Of a stretch of 64,000 nt of DNA, positions 9,286-19,487 are shown piece by piece. Source of the DNA: Clostridia bacterium. Its GTDB lineage: Bacteria; Bacillota; Clostridia; TANB77; CAG-465. The notes under the pieces are model-generated. The model had not been told where the DNA came from. It was given only the letters and a program-made list of their open reading frames with translations, and did no database searches. Position 1 is the first letter of the stretch; each line of letters starts with the position of its first letter. The position numbers and the translations under genes are program-made. Location: assembly GCA_030524345.1 (NCBI GenBank), contig JAUNGP010000002.1, positions 62,001 through 126,000 on the forward strand. Reading direction: 5' to 3'.

Positions 9286-10002
9286 CTACAGATTATCAAA
9301 AACAGAACCAATTTTTTCATGAATCACAATATTTGCTATATGGTCAAACGGTGTTTCATCTTGATTGATTAGTACTAAATTATCTCCTCTAAAATATTGT
9401 ATTAATGTATTTGCAGGACTTACAGTAAGTGAGGTACCACCCACAATTAGTGTATCTGCATTAATTATTTTCTTAATTGAATTTAGTAAAATATGATCAT
9501 CTAAATTTTCTCCATACAAAACTACATCTGGCTTGATAATACCACCACATTTACACTTGGGTACTCCTCGACTTTCAAAGACATGTTTAGCATCATAGAA
9601 ATGATTGCACTCCATACAATAGTTTCTCATAATACTCCCATGTAATTCATAAACATTTTTAGAACCTGCCTTCTGATGTAATCCATCTATATTCTGAGTG
9701 ATAATTGCTTTTAGCTTTCCAGATTGCTCTAACTTGGTAAGTTTGTAGTGTGTAATACTAGGTTGATATTCCAAAGAATTCATTTTATCTTTATAAAATT
9801 GATAAAACTCCTCTGTATTGTTTAAGAAAAAATCAATTCCAAGTATTTCTTCTGGTGGATATTTATATTTTAAATGATACAGTCCATCTTTTCCCCTAAA
9901 ATCCGGTATACCACTTTCTGTAGATACTCCAGCACCTCCAAAGAAAACAATATTTGTACTTTTTTCTATTATTTTTCTTAACTTTTCTATCGAATTTTCC
10001 AC
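9286..10002 (-). CDS. cobB: NAD-dependent protein deacylase, sirtuin family
   Basis: 238 residues. It shows NAD-binding GGAGVSTESGIPDFRG, catalytic QNIDGLHQKAG with the His in YELHG, and a four-Cys zinc site (YCMEC and PKCKCGG). It removes acyl groups from lysine using NAD. The GTG start at 10002 is chosen because AAGGTGA precedes it by 5 nt and the length before the GGAGVS motif then fits the family. An ATG at 10017 has no ribosome site. Confidence 0.92.
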   Translation of the reverse strand: MENSIEKLRKIIEKSTNIVFFGGAGVSTESGIPDFRGKDGLYHLKYKYPPEEILGIDFFLNNTEEFYQFYKDKMNSLEYQPSITHYKLTKLEQSGKLKAIITQNIDGLHQKAGSKNVYELHGSIMRNYCMECNHFYDAKHVFESRGVPKCKCGGIIKPDVVLYGENLDDHILLNSIKKIINADTLIVGGTSLTVSPANTLIQYFRGDNLVLINQDETPFDHIANIVIHEKIGSVFDNL

Positions 10003-10076
10003 ATAAATCACCTTCATTAGTATATCATATATCTTCCTATTTATCTAAATAGGAATTAAAATTTTTGTGTCTTTTT

Positions 10077-10105
10077 TTGATTTTTTCTTAATATTATGTT
10101 ATAAT
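10077..10105 (+). promoter_or_regulatory. promoter of the OLE-like RNA
   Basis: TTGATT, 17-bp spacer, TATAAT. Transcription would begin at about 10112, exactly at the 5' arm of the closing stem of the long RNA. Confidence 0.75.
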
Positions 10106-10110
10106 AGTAA

Positions 10111-10694
10111 AGATGGTGCATTATTCTAGTTGCATAATATATTAGGAGGGTGGGGCTAAAAATCCACTAAAAGGCATACAATGAAGTTTCTTGTTTATGC
10201 GCGATACGCCCAGTATTGTGTGTATTCAGGGAGTAAAGAATTTAGGGTACAATGTAATGGCATATATTGGATATTCCCTATTTTCGCTGAGCTCTACGAT
10301 ACTTATTTTCTCGAGTATACTGTAGATATAACCTATGTTGAGTGCCAAGACACAATATGCATAGTGTAGCCTGTCTTGAGTGATAATTCGGGATTTTTGT
10401 AACGATAAATAATCTGAAAAGGCCTTTTAAGATTATTTATTAAAATGAAATTATTATTGCAAAAGAGACTAATAATATAGATTTGCATTTAAGGAAAACT
10501 TCTAGAATGTTAGATGATAAAATTCTAAGTTATTTAAGGATTAAGGTACGGATTTAAGTGGTGATCTAGTTTTCTTATAGGTGACTTGAGAATATTTCTT
10601 TTAAACGGAAACGACTAAATAGTAATATTTAGCAGGAAATAGAGAAATTCTACTAGACCTGAAACCGTAAAATTTACTTACTTAACTACCATCT
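10111..10694 (+). ncRNA. candidate OLE RNA (ornate, large, extremophilic)
   Basis: A 584-nt stretch with no real gene (the only ORF is 62 codons with no ribosome site). It begins at a strong promoter and its ends pair: AGATGGT at 10111-10117 with ACCATCT at 10688-10694. Base composition is higher in GC than ordinary spacers here. It lies immediately upstream of a gene for a four-segment membrane protein of OapA type. OLE RNAs are about 600 nt and are almost always encoded next to oapA. The identification rests on size, closing stem, promoter and neighbour; I could not run a covariance model. Confidence 0.72.
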
Positions 10695-10720
10695 ACTTTT
10701 ACTATATTATAAAAGTGAGG

Positions 10721-11308
10721 ATGAAATATAAAATGAAATATAAGTCGAAAGACTACAATGAGAAAAAAGATTCTAATATTAAATGGATTATAACAGTATC
10801 TTTAGTCGCGCTGTTATTGTCCTTATTTTTGTCTTTTACGGCAACCAAAGCAATATCCAATCTAAATATAATACTAGCTATCGTACTTTTACTTGTTGTA
10901 ATATTGATTGGTATCATATTTGATATAGTGGCCGTTGGCGTAACAATAGCAAATGAAAATAACTTTCATGCCATGGCAAGTAAAAAGGTAAAAGGAGCTA
11001 AGACTTCTATTAAACTGATTAAAAACTCTCATAAAGTATCCAATTTCTGTGCAGATGTTATTGGTGATATATGTGGTGTATTAAGCGGTACTGTAAGTGC
11101 CATCATTGCACTAAAAATCAGTAGTTACTATAACTTAACATTTGATGTTCAAGCACTTATCACTTCATTTGTATCTGCCCTTACAATAGGTGGAAAAGCA
11201 ATTGGTAAAACAATAGCTAAAACGAATAGTACTAAAATTGTCGCTTTGGTAAGTAAATTCTTAAATTTCTTTTCCAAAGACAAAAAAGCATTGAAAAATC
11301 ATAATTAA
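10721..11308 (+). CDS. oapA: OapA-like membrane protein (OLE-associated protein A)
   Basis: About 195 residues with roughly four membrane segments (WIITVSLVALLLSLFLSF near the N terminus, a second around residues 45-70, and two in the C-terminal half). The conserved middle reads FHAMASKKVKGAKTSIKLI followed by VSNFCADVIGDICGVLSG, typical of proteins often labelled CorB/DUF21-like in Bacillota and of OapA. OapA binds OLE RNA at the membrane and affects stress and magnesium tolerance. GAGG abuts the ATG at 10721; ATG at 10733 is an alternative start. It is probably co-transcribed with the RNA. Confidence 0.75.
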   Translation: MKYKMKYKSKDYNEKKDSNIKWIITVSLVALLLSLFLSFTATKAISNLNIILAIVLLLVVILIGIIFDIVAVGVTIANENNFHAMASKKVKGAKTSIKLIKNSHKVSNFCADVIGDICGVLSGTVSAIIALKISSYYNLTFDVQALITSFVSALTIGGKAIGKTIAKTNSTKIVALVSKFLNFFSKDKKALKNHN

Positions 11309-11396
11309 TCATGTATAATAGTAATGCTTAAACACTAAGTATTACTAAATTAATGTAATACCAAAACCCTTTTTTTAACTAAAGGAGGTATATGCT

Positions 11397-11573
11397 ATGG
11401 GAATGACATGTTCTGAATGCTCAAGCTGTTGGTATGATAAACAGGACGGTGTCTACAGATGTTCTGAATATGGCAACAGAACCGTTTCAGGAAGTAGTGG
11501 ACCCGGGAACTGTGGAAAACAGGATTATGCAAGACGTGGCGATGCCAAAGATGATGATCGCAGAAGTCGATGA
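11397..11573 (+). CDS. small cysteine-rich protein
   Basis: 58 residues, with AAAGGAGG 8 nt before the ATG. It begins MGMTCSECSSCWYDKQDG and continues with YRCSEYG and GNCGKQDYA, so five or six cysteines could form one zinc site. The C terminus is very charged (Arg and Asp). The coding sequence is visibly more GC-rich than its neighbours. A perfect terminator follows at once, so it forms a complete small unit. The function is unknown. Confidence 0.65.
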   Translation: MGMTCSECSSCWYDKQDGVYRCSEYGNRTVSGSSGPGNCGKQDYARRGDAKDDDRRSR

Positions 11574-11575
11574 TC

Positions 11576-11612
11576 AAAAAAATAACGGAGTAGGATTACT
11601 CCGTTATTTTTA
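11576..11612 (+). terminator. rho-independent terminator
   Basis: AATAACGGAGTA and TACTCCGTTATT form a 12-bp stem with a 4-nt loop (GGAT), followed by a T-rich tail. It ends the small Cys-rich gene and may also serve adhE, which converges on it. Confidence 0.85.
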
Positions 11613-11613
11613 T

Positions 11614-14199
11614 TTATTTGCCATAATATGCTTCTAGCAATATTTCCTTTAATTCACTAACAAGTGGAAGTCTTGGATTTGCAGTCGTACATTGATCTTC
11701 AAATGCTCTATCAGCTAACAAATCTACTTTATTAAGATAATCTTCCTCTTCTATTCCTTCTTCTTTGAATGATTTTGTCATATTTAATTTTGTCATTAAG
11801 TCTTGTATCGCCTGAATTAAAGAATTCACCCCTTCTTCAGTTGTACTTGCAGAAAGTCCTAGTCTTCTTGCAATGTCTGCATATCTTTCATCTGCTATAA
11901 AATACTCATATTTTGGAAATGATACAAACTTTGTAGGTTTAGTAGCATTATATCTTATTACATATGGAAGTAAAATCGCGTTTGCTCTACCATGTGCCAC
12001 ATGATATTCAGCACCAATCTTATGTGCTATGCTATGATTAATTCCAAGAAAGGCATTTGAAAAAGCCATTCCAGCAATGGAACTTGCATTATGCATCTTC
12101 TCTCTTGCAACAGTATCATTTGCATCTTTATATGATCTTTCCAAATATTCAAATACAAGTTCAATCGCTTTTATTGCAAGACCATCCGTAAAATCAGACG
12201 CCATATTAGAAACATAAGCCTCAATTGCATGTGTCAAAACGTCCATTCCTGTATCCGCTACTACTTTTGCTGGTAGAGAATAAACAAGCTCTGGATCAAT
12301 GATTGCAATAGTTGGAACTAAAGCATAATCAGTGATTGGATACTTAATGTGATTTACCTTATCTGAAATAACAGCAAATGATGTAGTTTCAGAACCTGTA
12401 CCACTAGTTGTAGGTATTGCTACCATTTTAGCTTTCTTTCCTAAATCATCTATTTTATATACTTTTTTACGGATATCTAAAAATTTGCTCTTCATTGCAT
12501 CTAAATTAACATCTGGTTGCTCATATAAAAGCCACATTCCCTTAGCAGCATCCATTGGACTTCCCCCACCAAGAGCTATAATACAATCAGGTTTGAAATG
12601 ATTCATCATTTCTACACCTTTTTTTATTGTATCAAATGAAGGATCTGGTTCTACTTCAGAAAATATTTCACAATGCGCAGGCTCTTTTCTTTTTCTTAAA
12701 TAATATAATATTTTATTCACATATCCAAGTTTCATCATAGCTTCATCTGTTACAATAAATACTTTGGAGATGTCTTTCATCACTTCTAAATATTTAATTG
12801 CACCCTTTTCAAAAAATATCTTATTTGGCACTTTAAACCATTGCATGTTAACCCTCCTTTTAGCTACTCTTTTTATATTTAATAAATTTACTGCAGAAAC
12901 ATTAGCAGTAGTTGAATTTCCACCGAAAGTACCACACCCAAGGGTCAAAGATGGCAAATTAGTGTTATATATATCTCCAATTGCACCATGAGTAGAAGGT
13001 GAATTAACAATCAATCTTCCAGCTTTCATTTTATGTTCATATTTTAATATAATATCCTTATCCTCACTATGAATAACAGCAGAATGGCCTAGTCCACCAT
13101 AAGTCAAAAGCTTACTTGCAATATTCATTGCTTCATCTTCGTCTTTTACAATATAGTATGCAAGTATTGGACTTAATTTTTCTTTAGATAAAGGATACTT
13201 ATCACCTACTCCATCTAATTTAGCAAGCAAAATCTTTGTATCTTCTTTTACTTCAATTCCTGCCCATTTAGCAATCGTATATGCGCTCTGTCCTACAATT
13301 TTAGAATTTATTTTAGAACCATTTTCATCTTTTACAATGATATAATTTTCTAATTTTTGTGCTTCCTGACTATTTAAAAAATAACAGCCTGCCTCTTTCA
13401 TTAATTTTTCAAATTCCTTTGCAATTTCTTTATCCACAATTACAGATTGTTCAGATGCACAAATCATACCATTATCAAAAGTTTTAGACATAATTAAATC
13501 TGTAACCGCTCTTTTTAATTTTGCACTTTTATTAATGTAACAAGGAACATTACCAGGTCCAACTCCAAGAGCTGGTTTACCACAAGAATATGCAGCCTTT
13601 ACCATTCCCGATCCGCCAGTTGCAAGAATTAATTTTACATCTTTATGATTCATTAATTCATTTGTAGCATTAAGAGAAGGATTTTCAATCCACTGAATAC
13701 AATTTTTTGGTGCCCCTTCCTTTATTGCTGCTTCTCTAATAATCTTTGCTGCTTCTACACTGCATTTTTGAGCAGATGGATGAAAACCAAATATAATCGG
13801 ATTTTTTGTTTTCACAGAGATAAGAGATTTAAAAATTGTAGTTGAAGTAGGATTGGTAACAGGTGTTACACCTGCAATAATACCAACAGGCTCCGCAACC
13901 ATCTCATAATCTTCTAACTCATTATTGTCTATCACACCAACAGTTTTATTGTATTTGATACTATGATAAACATATTCGGAAGCAAACATATTTTTGGTGA
14001 TTTTATCCTCATATACTCCTCTTCCAGTCTCTTCAACTGCCATTTTAGCAAGCTTCATATGATTTCCTACCGCTGCAATTGACATAGCCTTTACAATTCT
14101 ATCGATTTGTTCTTGATTTAATCCTTCGTATTCAATTTCTGCTTCTTTTGCATGATCAATTAATAATTTAATTTCTTTTTGTTCACTTGTCTGACCCAT
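11614..14199 (-). CDS. adhE: bifunctional aldehyde/alcohol dehydrogenase AdhE
   Basis: 861 residues, the usual AdhE length. The N-terminal half is an acetylating aldehyde dehydrogenase (catalytic Cys in [10 protein letters not shown], GxGNVP and TGGSGMV nucleotide segments). The C-terminal half is an iron alcohol dehydrogenase ([13 protein letters not shown], then metal ligands Asp and His in [23 protein letters not shown] and HVAHGRANA). It converts acetyl-CoA to ethanol via acetaldehyde with two NADH, regenerating NAD in fermentation, and normally forms cytoplasmic spirosomes. It has a strong upstream ribosome site and a monocistronic layout. Confidence 0.97.
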   Translation of the reverse strand: MGQTSEQKEIKLLIDHAKEAEIEYEGLNQEQIDRIVKAMSIAAVGNHMKLAKMAVEETGRGVYEDKITKNMFASEYVYHSIKYNKTVGVIDNNELEDYEMVAEPVGIIAGVTPVTNPTSTTIFKSLISVKTKNPIIFGFHPSAQKCSVEAAKIIREAAIKEGAPKNCIQWIENPSLNATNELMNHKDVKLILATGGSGMVKAAYSCGKPALGVGPGNVPCYINKSAKLKRAVTDLIMSKTFDNGMICASEQSVIVDKEIAKEFEKLMKEAGCYFLNSQEAQKLENYIIVKDENGSKINSKIVGQSAYTIAKWAGIEVKEDTKILLAKLDGVGDKYPLSKEKLSPILAYYIVKDEDEAMNIASKLLTYGGLGHSAVIHSEDKDIILKYEHKMKAGRLIVNSPSTHGAIGDIYNTNLPSLTLGCGTFGGNSTTANVSAVNLLNIKRVAKRRVNMQWFKVPNKIFFEKGAIKYLEVMKDISKVFIVTDEAMMKLGYVNKILYYLRKRKEPAHCEIFSEVEPDPSFDTIKKGVEMMNHFKPDCIIALGGGSPMDAAKGMWLLYEQPDVNLDAMKSKFLDIRKKVYKIDDLGKKAKMVAIPTTSGTGSETTSFAVISDKVNHIKYPITDYALVPTIAIIDPELVYSLPAKVVADTGMDVLTHAIEAYVSNMASDFTDGLAIKAIELVFEYLERSYKDANDTVAREKMHNASSIAGMAFSNAFLGINHSIAHKIGAEYHVAHGRANAILLPYVIRYNATKPTKFVSFPKYEYFIADERYADIARRLGLSASTTEEGVNSLIQAIQDLMTKLNMTKSFKEEGIEEEDYLNKVDLLADRAFEDQCTTANPRLPLVSELKEILLEAYYGK

Positions 14200-14291
14200 A
14201 AACTACCTCCTAATTACATTTATATGCAAACTTATGATTGATAAAAATATTGTATCATTAAAAGAATGATCTTTCAACAAATACACCAAAA

Positions 14292-14329
14292 ATAATGTAC
14301 TAAAATATCAATATATTTTAGTACATTAT
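14292..14329 (-). terminator. terminator of the large surface-protein gene
   Basis: A long perfect inverted repeat (ATAATGTACTAAAATAT with its complement, 4-nt loop) is followed on the minus strand by a short T run. It lies just after the stop at 14332. Confidence 0.75.
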
Positions 14330-14331
14330 AA

Positions 14332-17300
14332 CTATCTTTTCTTCTTAGACATTTTTCTAGGCTTCTTATTATTTGAAATAAAAACAATTCCTCCAACTGC
14401 ACCTATCATCATCACTAAAAACAATATTACATATTTCCATATATTAATATCACTTGTATTTGGCAATAAAGTCTTTTTATATATAATATTGATCTCGTTT
14501 GGATCTTCTTGATAATCTATTCTTACGATTTTATCTTCTACATAATATCCTTCTTTTTCTGGCAAAACAATTTCACATATTTCACCTACATAGCCGTCTT
14601 TTTCTATTCTATCTAATACATTTCCGTCTTCATCTACTAGATTGATGATAACTTTACCTGGTATTTTTTCCATGATATATTTTACAGTTATCGTATCTAA
14701 TTCAAACACACCTTCTGTATTTTGTGGTTTTTCTTTTACTCTATAATTTCTAATTTCTTTTTCTTCTACTTTATATTCTTCATCTACTTTACCCTCTATT
14801 ATCTCTTTGAGAAGCTCATTTCCTTCTTCATCTTCATAAATAATCTCTACTTTCCCTATTTTCTTTTCATAGTAATATTCTACTTCTATTACTTCTTCTT
14901 TTAAATTACCTACTATGTTTTCAGTTGAGCCTAAATAGTTATATTTTTCAAAATTCTCTTTTTCAGTCCTATATTCTTCTCCCTCTAATCCATCAATTCT
15001 TTTTTCTTTTAATATTTCTTGAGTATCCTGATCTATATATCTAATAACTACTCCACCAGATATCTTTTTATACCAATATTTTACTACAATTCCTTCTCTT
15101 GTATAAACGCCATTTTCATTTTCTGTACTTTCTACAAGTTGATATCCATCTACTACTTTTCCTTCTGTTTGATAGTTTTCTCCTTCCAAGCCTTCTTTTT
15201 CTTCTAAATAAAGTTCTTCTCCGCTAATTTGATCTATTCCTAGTATTTGTACTTTAGATATCTTTTGATAGTAAAATTTTACCTCTTGCAAAGCTACTGT
15301 TAAAATAATTTCTTTATTCTCTGGACTTTGAACTAGCTCATATCCATCGATTTTTTTCTCCTCTAATGTAATAACATTATTTTCATTTCCAGTATACTGC
15401 TTTTCATCTAAAACTTCTCCAGTGATTTTATCTACATACTTAACAATAAGACCTTCTGATACTTTTTTATACTCATATACTACTTCAATGTTTTCTCTTC
15501 CCATCGTTCCAGTACTATTTTCTGGAACTTTTGTAACAACATAGCCACCTATATCTTCAGACTTTGTAGTATATGTTACTCCCTCTTTATATTCTTTTTC
15601 TGTTTGATTTGCAATTGCATTTCCGGTATTGGCATCTATATGTTTTATAATTACTTTTGATAATTTTCTATACTCATATGTGACTGTTATCTTTCCCACT
15701 GTCATCTTTCCAGTTGCATTTTCCGGTGTCAATACTAATTCATATCCATCTATTTTCTTTGGAATCGTTGTATACTCAGTTCCTTCCAATCCATCTTCAT
15801 GTTCTCCTGTATCAATTTCTTCTTTTGTCACTTGATCAATATACACAGTATCTACGCCTGATGATATTTTGCGATATTCATAGATAACTTCAATATTTTC
15901 TCTTCCTACTGTTCCATCTGTATTTTCTGTATTAGATATCAATTTATATCCATTAAAATTTTTTTCTTCTGTCTTGTATGGATCCCCCTCTTTATATTCA
16001 GTTACAATATTATCTATAATTGATGTACCTGTATTTTTATCTATATACTTAACCGTTACTGTTGATATCTTTCTATACTCATATGTGACTGTTATTTTTT
16101 CTACTGTCATTTTTCCAATGGCGTTTTCCGGTGTCAATACCAGTTCGTATCCCTCTATTTTCTTTGGAAGCGTTGTATAATCAGTTCCCTCCATTCCATC
16201 TTGGTGATCTCTTGTAACTATTTCACTTTTTGTTACTTGATCAATGTATACAATATCTACACCAGAAGATATTTTTCTATACCTATATACTACTTCAATA
16301 TTTTCTCTTCCTACTGTTCCACTTGTATTTTCTGTGTTAGATATAAGTGTATATTCATTAAACGTTTTTTGTTCTGTCTGATATGGATCTCCCTCTTTAT
16401 ACTCAGTTACAATATCGTTTACAATAGATGTATCTGTATTCATATCTATGTATTTAACTGTTACTGTTGATGTCTTTCTATACTCATATGTAACTATTAT
16501 TTTATCCATTGTAAAAATTCCACTAGCATTCTCTGGAGTTTTTACAAGCTCATAACCTGGAATGATTTCTGCCAATGTTGAATACTCAGTTCCTACATCA
16601 CCTGTTATTTTGTTACTTGAAATAATTTCATCTCCTGTAACTTGGTCTATATATTTGATTTCTACACCATCTGATGATATTGCTACTGGAACTACAACTT
16701 CTTTTTCGTTTCCTGCTACATCCACAACTTTAAAAGTATATTCTCCTGGTGATGTAACACTATATATCGCGTTATCGCCTGTTACTTCTCTACCATCTGG
16801 CAATATTATTTTTTCAACACCAGAAGCATCATCTGTTGCAGTAAAGTTTATGATTGCTGATCTTTCATCAATTGTTGGTTGTGTTATTTCTCCATTTCCA
16901 TTTGGCTGCGTTCTATCTATTTTATAAATACCTACTGTACGCTCTAGTAAATTTCCTGCATTATCATAAGCCTGTATATGTAAGTAATCTAAACCTTCTA
17001 CATCTATATTTAGAAGATATGATGTATCTGTTATATATTCACTCCAAACTGTATTTTCAGAAGTTTCCTGCTCACTATCGATTGCATATCTCCATTTTGA
17101 AAATCCTGAATCAGCATCACTAAATAGCAATGATACTTCTTGCATTTTTTTCCATTCACAATGAGTTGGATCAATAATTACTGCAGGTGCATCTGTATCA
17201 TCAATTACAGTAAATGATTTGGTAAATACCTCAGATTTAATTCCTTGACTATTGGTTACTACCAAGCTATATGAATAAGTACCTGTTCCTAAATCATCTG

Positions 17301-19311
17301 TGTTAAAATTAATAACAGAAGGTGTTTTTCCTGTGTAAGTGCCAACAATTACAGAACCTTTCTTTAAAGTCCATGTCCAATCAGTAATTTCATATCCAGA
17401 TGGATCATATGAAGTATCATTGATAACTAAATCTTGATATTTGGTTATCGTATTAGCACTATAATTAAAGCTTGCAACAGGACTTCCTATTCCTACATAT
17501 TTTGTAGTATAACTTGTTACTCCCTGAAAGTCTGTAACTTCTAATTTTATAACATAAATCTCTCCTTTATCAAAAGTCGTAAGTTTTCCTGGAGTCCAAT
17601 CTACATCGTTTGCCTTTTTGTAATACCAATTCTCACTGGAAATTCCATTTCCATAACCTATATCTTTATTTAAATCTAGGTCAAAAGAATTGGAAGAAAG
17701 ACTGATTGCACCATTATTAATATTAATAGAAAAGTCAGCAACTGGTCTTCTATGAGCATATACTGTTTTTACTAACTCATCATCAAAGAAAATATTATAT
17801 TCACCCGGCTTATCAAAAGTACATAATAAATCTGGTGTATAAACCTCTGTACTAGTTGATTGTCCTAAATTATTATCATAATATGTATAATTGTGATGTA
17901 TCATCCATCTACCGTTTGGAAAATCTACTGAAATAGCATTATTTTTTAATGACTCTGGTGTAACCAATATACTAGAGTCTTCACCAACTATTACATATTG
18001 TGATGAGCTCTCATTTTCAATTAATTTCTTTATATATTCTACTGTTGTATCTACGGCAGTTTCATAATCATTATTTGCTGTAAAAACTCCTTTATTGTCA
18101 TTTTTAGCTATAAAATCTTCAATAGCCACTTTATTTGTATCTGTTCCCCATTGAATGAAATGAATGTCATCATTTAGCGTTCTAGATAAAATCTCACCAA
18201 TTGTATCTGTTCCTGTTAAAGATTCATCAATTGTATCATCTACATTTACAACAATATGTTTTGCATCTTCTCTCCATGTTGGTTCTAACAATACATCTTT
18301 AAATGCTTTAGCATCAGTAGTTTCGACACTTACATCATTAAACTGAACATATGGTTGAGACCATGAAAAAAATCCATAAGAGCCACTTGGAATAGCATCA
18401 TCTGCAGTATCCGTATAATCTATTAATAATTTATCATTTTGATATATTTTTATATTATTATTCTTGCAAATAATTCTATATGATGACCAAGTATTTCTTG
18501 TCCATGTTTGAGTTGATGATGCAAGTTTTACAAAATGTGAATCAAATTTGTGTGCACTAGTAATATCTACTCCAGTTACAGGGCTTTTAGTTCCTGGATG
18601 TCCTCCAGCATCAAAGTAATAGTTTGTTAACTTATATAGTCCTGTTGGATATCCTTCTCCACCATCTTGTATAAATACATATGCAGTACATTTTTTAGTT
18701 GTATTGCTTGTCCCTTCACTTGTTATATTAAATCGAAACATACAACCTAAAACATCATTATCAGAATCTGTTGAACGTGCATTAAATGAAAATGTCATAT
18801 TTGTAGTATTAAAACCGTTTGGATCATAAAAACCTGTTAAACAAGCTGTATTTTCAGCATTCTGTATAGTATTTTTACCATTAACAGTAGTAATTGACCA
18901 TTGACCTGTTTGTCCAATTCTTCCCCAATTATCAAAGATAACAGATGCGTCCGTTGCATTCGTTGAGATGATATCTCTTTTGACAGTTTGGATCTGCACA
19001 TTGGATGTATCTAATCCATAGTCTTGAAGTCTTGCAATGATATCGCTATCAAAATTTGTCATATCTAGTTCACTATCTTTTTGTGTAACCATAATATCTA
19101 TTTTAGGATTATTAACAACATCAACTGTAACATTGGTTGCCAATTCTTGTTCATCATCAGCAAAATAACTTGCATTTGTATTGGAAGTCCTCACCACATT
19201 AGATTTTAAAAAAATCGTACCAAATATTCCTAATACCATTAGGAATAGAATTCTCCTCTTTTTGGCATATGCCTCTCTTCTTTTTTTCATATCCCCTCTT
19301 CTTTTTTTCAT
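14332..19311 (-). CDS. very large MucBP-repeat surface protein with C-terminal anchor
   Basis: 1659 residues. A basic N terminus and membrane segment (about 20-38) act as a signal sequence. Next comes a laminin-G/lectin-like domain (about 105-330), a VWA-like stretch (HIVVNVDDTIDE, about 345-440), PKD-like domains (about 500-710) and Ig-like domains (about 715-880). Eleven MucBP-like repeats of 65-68 residues (about 885-1610) follow, typified by VKYIDQ-TG and GYELV-PEN. The C terminus has LPNTS, a membrane segment and a basic tail, so wall sorting by a non-canonical sortase is possible. The role is probably adhesion to mucus or matrix. GGGGGA precedes the ATG at 19311. Confidence 0.88.
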   Translation of the reverse strand: MKKRRGDMKKRREAYAKKRRILFLMVLGIFGTIFLKSNVVRTSNTNASYFADDEQELATNVTVDVVNNPKIDIMVTQKDSELDMTNFDSDIIARLQDYGLDTSNVQIQTVKRDIISTNATDASVIFDNWGRIGQTGQWSITTVNGKNTIQNAENTACLTGFYDPNGFNTTNMTFSFNARSTDSDNDVLGCMFRFNITSEGTSNTTKKCTAYVFIQDGGEGYPTGLYKLTNYYFDAGGHPGTKSPVTGVDITSAHKFDSHFVKLASSTQTWTRNTWSSYRIICKNNNIKIYQNDKLLIDYTDTADDAIPSGSYGFFSWSQPYVQFNDVSVETTDAKAFKDVLLEPTWREDAKHIVVNVDDTIDESLTGTDTIGEILSRTLNDDIHFIQWGTDTNKVAIEDFIAKNDNKGVFTANNDYETAVDTTVEYIKKLIENESSSQYVIVGEDSSILVTPESLKNNAISVDFPNGRWMIHHNYTYYDNNLGQSTSTEVYTPDLLCTFDKPGEYNIFFDDELVKTVYAHRRPVADFSININNGAISLSSNSFDLDLNKDIGYGNGISSENWYYKKANDVDWTPGKLTTFDKGEIYVIKLEVTDFQGVTSYTTKYVGIGSPVASFNYSANTITKYQDLVINDTSYDPSGYEITDWTWTLKKGSVIVGTYTGKTPSVINFNTDDLGTGTYSYSLVVTNSQGIKSEVFTKSFTVIDDTDAPAVIIDPTHCEWKKMQEVSLLFSDADSGFSKWRYAIDSEQETSENTVWSEYITDTSYLLNIDVEGLDYLHIQAYDNAGNLLERTVGIYKIDRTQPNGNGEITQPTIDERSAIINFTATDDASGVEKIILPDGREVTGDNAIYSVTSPGEYTFKVVDVAGNEKEVVVPVAISSDGVEIKYIDQVTGDEIISSNKITGDVGTEYSTLAEIIPGYELVKTPENASGIFTMDKIIVTYEYRKTSTVTVKYIDMNTDTSIVNDIVTEYKEGDPYQTEQKTFNEYTLISNTENTSGTVGRENIEVVYRYRKISSGVDIVYIDQVTKSEIVTRDHQDGMEGTDYTTLPKKIEGYELVLTPENAIGKMTVEKITVTYEYRKISTVTVKYIDKNTGTSIIDNIVTEYKEGDPYKTEEKNFNGYKLISNTENTDGTVGRENIEVIYEYRKISSGVDTVYIDQVTKEEIDTGEHEDGLEGTEYTTIPKKIDGYELVLTPENATGKMTVGKITVTYEYRKLSKVIIKHIDANTGNAIANQTEKEYKEGVTYTTKSEDIGGYVVTKVPENSTGTMGRENIEVVYEYKKVSEGLIVKYVDKITGEVLDEKQYTGNENNVITLEEKKIDGYELVQSPENKEIILTVALQEVKFYYQKISKVQILGIDQISGEELYLEEKEGLEGENYQTEGKVVDGYQLVESTENENGVYTREGIVVKYWYKKISGGVVIRYIDQDTQEILKEKRIDGLEGEEYRTEKENFEKYNYLGSTENIVGNLKEEVIEVEYYYEKKIGKVEIIYEDEEGNELLKEIIEGKVDEEYKVEEKEIRNYRVKEKPQNTEGVFELDTITVKYIMEKIPGKVIINLVDEDGNVLDRIEKDGYVGEICEIVLPEKEGYYVEDKIVRIDYQEDPNEINIIYKKTLLPNTSDINIWKYVILFLVMMIGAVGGIVFISNNKKPRKMSKKKR
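14460..16680 (-). repeat. eleven tandem MucBP-type coding repeats
   Basis: Protein repeats of about 65-68 residues. Repeats 1, 3 and 5 resemble each other (GVxxVYIDQVT start), as do 2, 4 and 6 (TVTVKYID start, EYKEGDPY middle). The first six are therefore an older two-repeat unit of about 400 bp copied three times. Repeats 7-11 are more diverged and more charged. Confidence 0.85.
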
Positions 19312-19442
19312 ATATCTTCCCCCAAGTTAACGATCGTATAAACTATATTTTCTATTTCAATTATAAATTCTTATAAATAAGGTATCACATTTTAAAATTT
19401 ATTTCAATGGATATTGAAATAAAATTCTTTATGTGTTATCTT

Positions 19443-19471
19443 TTTACTATTTAATCGTTATATGTTATAAT
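19443..19471 (+). promoter_or_regulatory. sigma-A promoter of the VTT-protein gene
   Basis: TTTACT, 17-bp spacer, TATAAT. The in-frame ATG at 19470 lies inside the -10 box and cannot be in the transcript, which forces the start to 19488. Confidence 0.7.
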
Positions 19472-19487
19472 GAAAGCGGTGAAAAAA

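Noticed and set aside
10181-10369. 62-codon ORF upstream of oapA
   Set aside because: It lies inside the structured RNA, has no ribosome site and unusual composition for a protein; treated as part of the OLE-like RNA.
14722-17123. Several plus-strand ORFs opposite the large surface-protein gene
   Set aside because: They are shadows of repetitive coding sequence, rich in Phe, Tyr and Ile, without ribosome sites.
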